From Sutterella sp. (GTDB lineage Bacteria; Pseudomonadota; Gammaproteobacteria; Burkholderiales; Burkholderiaceae_F): a stretch of DNA of 19,217 bases. Below, piece by piece: positions 14,511 through 19,217 of this stretch. Under the pieces are notes generated by a model. That model worked only from the letters and a program-made list of their open reading frames with translations, searched no databases and was not told the origin of the DNA. Where the stretch lies: NCBI GenBank assembly GCA_020025955.1, contig JAHHRF010000033.1, positions 1 through 19,217 of the forward strand, written 5' to 3'. The number at the start of each line of letters is the position of its first letter. Position 1 is the first letter of the stretch. Position numbers and translations under genes: made by a program.

Positions 14511-15109
14511 TGGTCTTCTCCTTGACGAAGGGCTTCAACAAAAGCCGTCATTTTTTGAGGATCTTTCTTCTGCTCAGTTTCAACGCCTGAGCTCACATCC
14601 ACGCCCCACGGGGCCAGGGTTGCGATGGCATCAAGCACGTTGGCAGGCGTCAAACCGCCCGCGAGCAAATAGGGTCGCGAGAGGCCTTCCACCTGGTGCC
14701 AGTCAAATGGGGTCCCCGAGCCCGCTCCCGAGTCGATTAAAACCAGGTCTGCGGTGGAGGCTTCGATGCGTTTGAGGTCAAGCCCCGCATCCGCTCGAAA
14801 CGCCTGAATGATGGGTAACGACACGCGAGCACGCAGAGCGTCAATGAAGGCGTCATCTTCTGTGCCATGCAACTGCACCCAGTCGAGTACGGGTGCGATC
14901 GAAGCAATACGATGAATGGTGTCGTTAACAAAGACCCCAACGACGGGGATCGAGGGGTCGAGCTTGGCGCGGAGCCACTGCGCATGGTCGAAGCTAATTT
15001 CTCGCTTAGAGCCCTTGGCAAAGACAAAGCCCACAAAGTCAGGTTTCAGGCGGTTCGCCACGATGATATCCTCGTCACGGCGTAAGCCACAGAGTTTGAT
15101 GGCGGTCAT
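14507..15109 (-). CDS. trpF: Phosphoribosylanthranilate isomerase
   Basis: TrpF performs the Amadori rearrangement of N-(5-phosphoribosyl)anthranilate to CdRP. The 200-aa barrel has catalytic Cys7 (KLCGL) as general base and Asp126 (LIDSGAGSG) as general acid, with the GFVF strand typical of the family. It is a separate gene and not fused to trpC as in E. coli. It overlaps trpC and trpB by 4 bp each, placing it in the coupled trpDCFBA unit. Confidence 0.96.
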   Translation of the reverse strand: MTAIKLCGLRRDEDIIVANRLKPDFVGFVFAKGSKREISFDHAQWLRAKLDPSIPVVGVFVNDTIHRIASIAPVLDWVQLHGTEDDAFIDALRARVSLPIIQAFRADAGLDLKRIEASTADLVLIDSGAGSGTPFDWHQVEGLSRPYLLAGGLTPANVLDAIATLAPWGVDVSSGVETEQKKDPQKMTAFVEALRQGEDQ

Positions 15110-15891
15110 GCGTCACCTCGCAAGTGCGCTAAGGTCGCGACTTTGTCAGAAGCCCGCATCAGGGTTTCGCCAATTAAAACGGCGTCCGCTTGAATGGCTT
15201 CAAGGAGCTCTACGTCCGCGCGGGTTTTGACGCCACTTTCCGACACAAAAAGCACACCGTGAGGGACCTTTTCTCGAAGGCGACGGGCGTTATCCGTGTC
15301 CACCGTAAAGTCTTTGAGGTTACGGTTATTGACCCCCACAATGCGAGCCCCTGCCTTTAAGGCGCGGGTTAATTCGACGTCATCATGGACTTCTACGAGG
15401 GCAGAGAGCCCCAGCTCGTGAGCGACATGAATAAAGCGCGTTAATTCGTCGTCGGTGAGAATCGTCACAATCAAAAGCACAGCTGACGCTCCCAAGCACT
15501 TGGCCTCATAGAGCATGTACTCGTCGACCACGAAGTCTTTGCGTAACGTCGGAATCGAAACGGCCTCGGAAATCTCACGAAGGTACGCATCGTCCCCTAA
15601 AAAGTGCTTGGGTTCTGTGAGGACCGAAATCGCATCCGCTCCGGCACGCTCGTAGTCCATTGCGATCGTGAGATAGGGAAAGTCGTCAGCAATCACGCCT
15701 TTGGAGGGGGACGCCTTTTTGCACTCACAAATAAAGGAGAGCCCAGGTTTTGCGAGAGCGCATTCAAACGCAAAGTCCCCTTTGGGTAACGAAAGCGCTG
15801 CCGCCCGAACCTTTTCCAGAGGCAAAACGGCACGCTTCTTTTCCACACGCAAACGCGCCTCTTGCGCGATCGTCTCTAAGATCGTCATCAT
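15106..15891 (-). CDS. trpC: Indole-3-glycerol phosphate synthase
   Basis: TrpC closes the ring of CdRP to give indole-3-glycerol phosphate. The 261-aa barrel shows the catalytic residues ECKKASPSKG (Glu56, Lys58), LRKDF (Lys118), LVEVH (Glu167), VNNRNL (Asn188) and SESG. The reading starts at ATG 15891, overlapping the trpD stop (ATGA). A second ATG at 15888 is in slightly better distance from the strong GAGGAGG site, which is only 1-2 nt from the first, so either may be used. Confidence 0.96.
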   Translation of the reverse strand: MMTILETIAQEARLRVEKKRAVLPLEKVRAAALSLPKGDFAFECALAKPGLSFICECKKASPSKGVIADDFPYLTIAMDYERAGADAISVLTEPKHFLGDDAYLREISEAVSIPTLRKDFVVDEYMLYEAKCLGASAVLLIVTILTDDELTRFIHVAHELGLSALVEVHDDVELTRALKAGARIVGVNNRNLKDFTVDTDNARRLREKVPHGVLFVSESGVKTRADVELLEAIQADAVLIGETLMRASDKVATLAHLRGDA

Positions 15892-16916
15892 GCCTCCTCG
15901 GGGCGATTGCTCACGGCAATAAAGGCGTCCAACGTCGCTTGGGCTTTCCCGGAATCAATCACGTCAGCCGCATAGTCAATCCCCGCTTGAATGGAGTCAA
16001 CCAAACCCGCGATATAAAAGGCAGCGCCAGCGTTAAGCAAAACGGCGTTACGCTTATGACCCTTTTCGCCACTCAGAATGCGTCGCGTAATGGCGGCGTT
16101 TTCTTCTGGTGTGCCGCCTGCTAAATCCTCACGACGACAACGTTCAAACCCGAAATCTTCGGGCGTAATGGTGTAAGCCTTCATCCAACCGTCTTGAATC
16201 TCGCAAACGGTGGTGGGGGCACTCAACGAGAGCTCATCGAGCTTATCTTGCCCGTAGACCACCATCCCGCGCTTAATGCCTAAGTTGATTAACACTTGGG
16301 CTAAGGGACGCACTAAGTATTCGTCGTAGACCCCTAAGAGCTGCATCGAGGGGCGAGCGGGATTCGTTAACGGCCCCAGAATATTAAATACCGTTCTAAA
16401 CCCCAATTCCTTACGGATGGGTCCAACATACTTCATGGACGTATGGTATTTCTGGGCAAAAAAGAAGCACATGCCGACTTCTTTGAGAAGTTCAACGGCA
16501 CGTGCTGGACTTTGATTGATGTTGACGCCTAAGGCTTCTAAGCAGTCGGCGGTACCACACTTCGACGAGGCGGCACGGTTACCGTGTTTGGCAACCTTCA
16601 TGCCTCCGGCGGCCATCACCAAGGCGGACGTGGTGGAGATATTAAAGCTGTTGGCATTGTCGCCCCCAGTGCCCACGATCTCAAACACGTCCATCCCCGT
16701 TTCAACGGGGGTGGCGTGCGCACGCATCGCGGCTGCACACCCCGCAATTTCCGCGGTGGTTTCAGCGCGTGCACTCTTCGTGGAGAGCGCTGCCAAGAAC
16801 GCGGCATTTTGAATGGGGCTTGTCTCGCCACTCATGATTTCATTCATCACGGTGTAGGCTTCATCAAACGTCAAATCGTCTTTGTTGACGATCTTCACAA
16901 TGGCTTCTTTAATCAT
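15888..16916 (-). CDS. trpD: Anthranilate phosphoribosyltransferase
   Basis: TrpD transfers phosphoribose from PRPP to anthranilate. The 342-aa protein contains the conserved GTGGD (82-86) and NIST (92-95) for PRPP and pyrophosphate, and KHGNRAASSKCG (110-121). It is first in the visible operon and stands alone, not fused to a TrpG glutaminase domain. AGAGGAGA gives a strong ribosome-binding site. trpE and trpG are not upstream within the window, so anthranilate synthase must be encoded elsewhere. Confidence 0.97.
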   Translation of the reverse strand: MIKEAIVKIVNKDDLTFDEAYTVMNEIMSGETSPIQNAAFLAALSTKSARAETTAEIAGCAAAMRAHATPVETGMDVFEIVGTGGDNANSFNISTTSALVMAAGGMKVAKHGNRAASSKCGTADCLEALGVNINQSPARAVELLKEVGMCFFFAQKYHTSMKYVGPIRKELGFRTVFNILGPLTNPARPSMQLLGVYDEYLVRPLAQVLINLGIKRGMVVYGQDKLDELSLSAPTTVCEIQDGWMKAYTITPEDFGFERCRREDLAGGTPEENAAITRRILSGEKGHKRNAVLLNAGAAFYIAGLVDSIQAGIDYAADVIDSGKAQATLDAFIAVSNRPEEA

Positions 16917-17489
16917 GTCGAGTCTCCTCTAGGCATACGGTTGAGACGGTAAAAGAGGGTTGATTTCAAAAGGCGCACCGTTTCCTCTCCCTCTCTTGTT
17001 TTTTGGGGACAAGGCGCCCTAAAGCCTGTGATCGTCGTCACAGGGTAAAGCGAAGCAGGAAAACGGGATTGTCGGATGATTGACGATGGCGTTAGTACGG
17101 GCTGGTCGAGCCGTAAACGTTCCAATCGAATCCGACGGGTTGGTTTAGTAGAGTGGTCAGGGGGAAGACCCTCTTTAATGTATAGATTAGTGCCCGAGGG
17201 CTGTCAAAGCGATCGAACAAAAGGTCTAAGTAAATGCAAATCGATTAGGTGGTTAGCCTTATTTTGTGAAGTAAAGCCTCTTCCCTAAAAAAGAGGGAGC
17301 GTCTAGCGGGCAACAAAAATGGGACTCCCCGAATCCATGCACCCGTTCCTTCAAGAGGAACGCCTCTCAGCACCGTCCCTGATTCGACGTTTTTTCCTTC
17401 ACGCCGTCCTTTCGGGTTGCTGGTCACTTGGCAAAGACGTAGACTGATAGCACCAAATATCAGAAGATTTTTGAGGACGGCAGGCTCCC
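16917..17489. other. 573-bp divergent intergenic region between trpD and the DUF6088 genes
   Basis: I find no credible gene here. A 70-codon minus-strand frame ending in ATGA on the trpD start has codon use unlike its neighbours. It contains no Trp, so there is no sign of a trp leader peptide. Inverted repeats are present: CCTGTGA/TCACAGG (17025-17031/17038-17044), GTTCCT/AGGAAC (17345-17350/17356-17361) and CTGATA/TATCAG (17444-17463). Promoters for both flanking operons must lie here, but none stands out. Confidence 0.5.
17444..17463. promoter_or_regulatory. CTGATA-N8-TATCAG palindrome upstream of DUF6088 operon
   Basis: A perfect 6-bp inverted repeat with an 8-bp spacer lies 26 bp before the first DUF6088-like start codon. 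The position fits an operator; AbiEi-type antitoxins are known to bind inverted repeats in their own promoters. No good promoter hexamers can be assigned around it. Confidence 0.4.
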
Positions 17490-18110
17490 ATGGACTACAA
17501 AGACCAAATCATTGACCGCATCAACGGCTTTCCAGATGCCAAGATTTTCATCGCTCAGGATTTCTTCGATATCGCAGGCTACGAAACCGTCCGAAGCACG
17601 CTAAACCGACTCGTGACGCGCGGCGCATTAACCCGAGTCATGAAGGGCTTGTACGGGAAACGCCAGGATGACGACGATCAACCGTACGAGATTGAAGAGA
17701 TTGCCCAGGCGCTCGCACGAAAGTATGGCTGGACCATTACCCCGTCAGGGGAAACCGTTTTAAAGCGCTTTGAGTTGTCGACTGAATTTGTCAATACGTG
17801 GACCTTTATCTCTGACGGGCCCTACACGTCCTTTACCTACGATTCGATGACTCTGGAATTCAAACATCGTCGTACCGGTGACCTAACTGGCAAATCCGAG
17901 ATTACGCTTTTAATGATTCAAGCCATTAAAGCCTTAGGGAAGGACAACATCGGTCCTCGTGAGCTCTATTTACTTCAGTGTCAGCTCAAGGGGTACGACA
18001 CGGACAAAATTTTGGATGAAGCCAAAACCACGAGCGCTTGGGTTTATCGAATCCTTCGTCGACTCTGTGACCCTACGCCGATTGAGTTTGAGACAGGCCA
18101 AGAACGATGA
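17490..18110 (+). CDS. DUF6088 / AbiEi-like antitoxin-type protein, single unit
   Basis: This 206-aa protein resembles the DUF6088 family, related to type IV AbiEi antitoxins. Its N-terminal winged helix (about 1-58) reads IFIAQDFFDIAGYETVRSTLNRL...RVMKGLYGK. The second half holds the family signature YGWTITPSGETVL, then FISDGPYTSF and LEFKHRRTG, then a helical end. Such proteins are usually repressor/antitoxins next to AbiEii nucleotidyltransferase toxins; none is seen here, though the window ends soon after. Its stop overlaps the next start (ATGA), and the next product is a diverged, duplicated version of it. The ribosome-binding site is weak (GAGG about 12 nt upstream). Confidence 0.7.
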   Translation: MDYKDQIIDRINGFPDAKIFIAQDFFDIAGYETVRSTLNRLVTRGALTRVMKGLYGKRQDDDDQPYEIEEIAQALARKYGWTITPSGETVLKRFELSTEFVNTWTFISDGPYTSFTYDSMTLEFKHRRTGDLTGKSEITLLMIQAIKALGKDNIGPRELYLLQCQLKGYDTDKILDEAKTTSAWVYRILRRLCDPTPIEFETGQER

Positions 18111-19217
18111 AGACCTTCAAAGAGCAAATCTGGGACCGCATTCTTGAGCATGAGGACGACGTCTTCATTGCGCAGGACTTCTGGGATATCGCTGAACACG
18201 AAACGGTGAAAAGCATTTTGAACCGCTTCGTCAAAGCAGGCCAACTCATGCGCGTTAATAATGGGCTCTACTTTCGACGAGTTTATTTACCGGAGTTCAG
18301 ACAATATTCACTGCCGGGGCACGACGCCGTCGCGTACGCCATTGCACGCAAATACAACTGGCAAATTGCGCCCTCTGAAAACCTGGCTTTGAATATTCTG
18401 GGGCTCTGTACGCAAGTACCTGCCAAATACATTTTCATTTCGAGCGGTCCCTACGCGAAGCACCCGTATTCACACCACACCTTGCACTTTAAACACCGTC
18501 GCAACGCGGCCATCCTCAACACGCACCCCGTCACGTCCCTCGTGATCCAGGCGTTAAAGGGCTTAGGGAAAGGCAAGGTGACGGCCCGTCACATCGCTCA
18601 ACTGCGTCACAAGTTAACAGACGAACAAAAGCAAATCCTTTGGAAGGAGTCTCGTTGGGCGTACGCTTGGATGCACAAAGAGATTCGCAAAATTTGCGAG
18701 GGGTACACCGGTGAAGCGCCCTCCTCTTCGCTATCCAAACGGGATCAAGTCTGGGAACGCATCCTGAATGACCGTCGCAAGGTCTATATCGTTCAAGACT
18801 TCTGGGACATCGCAGAAAACGAAACGGTGCGCAGCATTTTGAATCGTTTCGTCAAAGCGGGACAACTCATGCGTGTGAGTGATGGGTTGTACTACCGACA
18901 GGTTTACTTGCCTAAGTACCGACAATATTCCCTTCCTGGAAGTATCGAATTTGCTAAAGCCATTGCACGTAAGTACAACTGGAGCCTTGGCCTTTCTGAA
19001 AACATGGCCTTGAATTTATTAGGTCTTTGCACGCAAGTTCCTGCTAAGGAAATCTATATTTCCAGTGGACCCTACGTAAAGTATCGCTACTTTCACAATA
19101 CCATCACTTTTAAGCATCGACGGACGGCTGCGATTTCCAATACGCACCCGATTACCTCACTGGTGATCCAAGCCCTTAAGGGCTTAGGGAAAGGCAAGGT
19201 CACAGCGCGTCACATCG
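18107..19217 (+). CDS. Tandem-fused double DUF6088 / AbiEi-like protein (partial, 3' end missing)
   Basis: From ATG 18107, which overlaps the previous stop as ATGA, the frame stays open for 370 codons to the window end. It contains two homologous units. Unit 1 is residues 1 to about 203, followed by a linker GYTGEAPSSSLS (199-210). Unit 2 starts at KRDQVWERI (211 on). Equivalent points are 207 codons (621 nt) apart. Each unit repeats FxxQDFWDIAExETVxSILNRFVKAGQLMRV (winged helix), ARKYNW, LGLCTQVPAK, ISSGPY, FKHRR, NTHPxTSLVIQALKGLGKGKVTARHI. The units are closer to each other than to the single-unit protein upstream. Many differences are at third codon positions, which implies selection on the protein. 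Function is unproven: transcription regulator or antitoxin array. Further units may lie downstream. Confidence 0.75.
   Translation, partial: MKTFKEQIWDRILEHEDDVFIAQDFWDIAEHETVKSILNRFVKAGQLMRVNNGLYFRRVYLPEFRQYSLPGHDAVAYAIARKYNWQIAPSENLALNILGLCTQVPAKYIFISSGPYAKHPYSHHTLHFKHRRNAAILNTHPVTSLVIQALKGLGKGKVTARHIAQLRHKLTDEQKQILWKESRWAYAWMHKEIRKICEGYTGEAPSSSLSKRDQVWERILNDRRKVYIVQDFWDIAENETVRSILNRFVKAGQLMRVSDGLYYRQVYLPKYRQYSLPGSIEFAKAIARKYNWSLGLSENMALNLLGLCTQVPAKEIYISSGPYVKYRYFHNTITFKHRRTAAISNTHPITSLVIQALKGLGKGKVTARHI
18107..19217 (+). repeat. 621-bp tandem intragenic duplication
   Basis: The segment 18107-18736 is repeated from 18737 to the window end with a period of 621 nt. For example, GACTTCTGGGA occurs at 18176 and 18797. 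GGCTTAGGGAAAGGCAAGGT occurs near 18560 and again 621 bp later. The copies are similar but not identical, so this is a real, older duplication and not an assembly echo. Confidence 0.85.

Noticed and set aside
16913..17125. 70-codon minus-strand ORF ending in ATGA on the trpD start, a possible leader gene
   Set aside because: Codon use is unlike its neighbours (AGA, AGG, ACA), there is no Trp and no recognisable domain, and trpD has its own strong ribosome-binding site.
18107..19217. Tandem repeat as an assembly artefact
   Set aside because: The copies differ at many positions, mainly synonymous, while keeping the frame, so they are genuine diverged duplicates.
1..19217. CRISPR array, insertion sequence, rRNA or tRNA
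   Set aside because: I saw no regularly spaced direct repeats, transposase, terminal inverted repeats or RNA-gene signatures.

Overview
The window looks like a chromosomal segment of an anaerobic or microaerophilic gut betaproteobacterium, most likely Sutterellaceae (Sutterella, Parasutterella or Duodenibacillus type). This is an inference from three things together: a [NiFe]-hydrogenase maturation cluster, a periplasmic FMN/FAD reductase of the kind these bacteria carry in number, and a split tryptophan operon. No taxonomic marker gene is present.

Left end (1-2271): the tail of an unidentified CDS, then a strongly acidic orphan protein (187-708) with an apparent displaced copy of the same C-terminal tail behind it, a GT-A glycosyltransferase (983-1942), and on the other strand a small helix-turn-helix protein. 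A bidirectional terminator separates the last two. Centre-left (2516-8545): hypB-hypF-hypC-hypD-hypE. HypF and HypE make the CN ligands, HypC and HypD assemble Fe(CN)2CO, and HypB delivers nickel. hypA and all hydrogenase structural genes are outside the window. Terminator-like or hairpin elements lie between hypB, hypF and hypC. A structured 380-bp gap then leads to an HU gene (9001-9276) and a small DUF1902/HicB-like gene (9470-9742).

Centre-right, minus strand: a periplasmic flavin reductase (10598-12340) followed by a TetR-type regulator (9863-10486). The active-site residues of the reductase match urocanate reductase (UrdA) rather than fumarate reductase, so this organism may reduce urocanate to imidazole propionate. 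A near-perfect 24-bp palindrome overlaps the predicted urdA promoter, and a 12-bp inverted repeat lies in front of tetR. Next comes a tightly coupled trpD-trpC-trpF-trpB-trpA operon (16916 to 12554, minus), without trpE/trpG and without a visible Trp leader peptide. TrpA has Glu in place of the usual catalytic Asp60.

Right end (17490-19217, plus): a 206-aa DUF6088/AbiEi-like protein overlaps (ATGA) a second reading frame that stays open to the window end. That frame encodes two DUF6088-like units fused in tandem (period 621 nt). This tandem, fused array of putative antitoxin/regulator domains and the UrdA-type reductase with its palindromic sites are the most interesting parts of the window.
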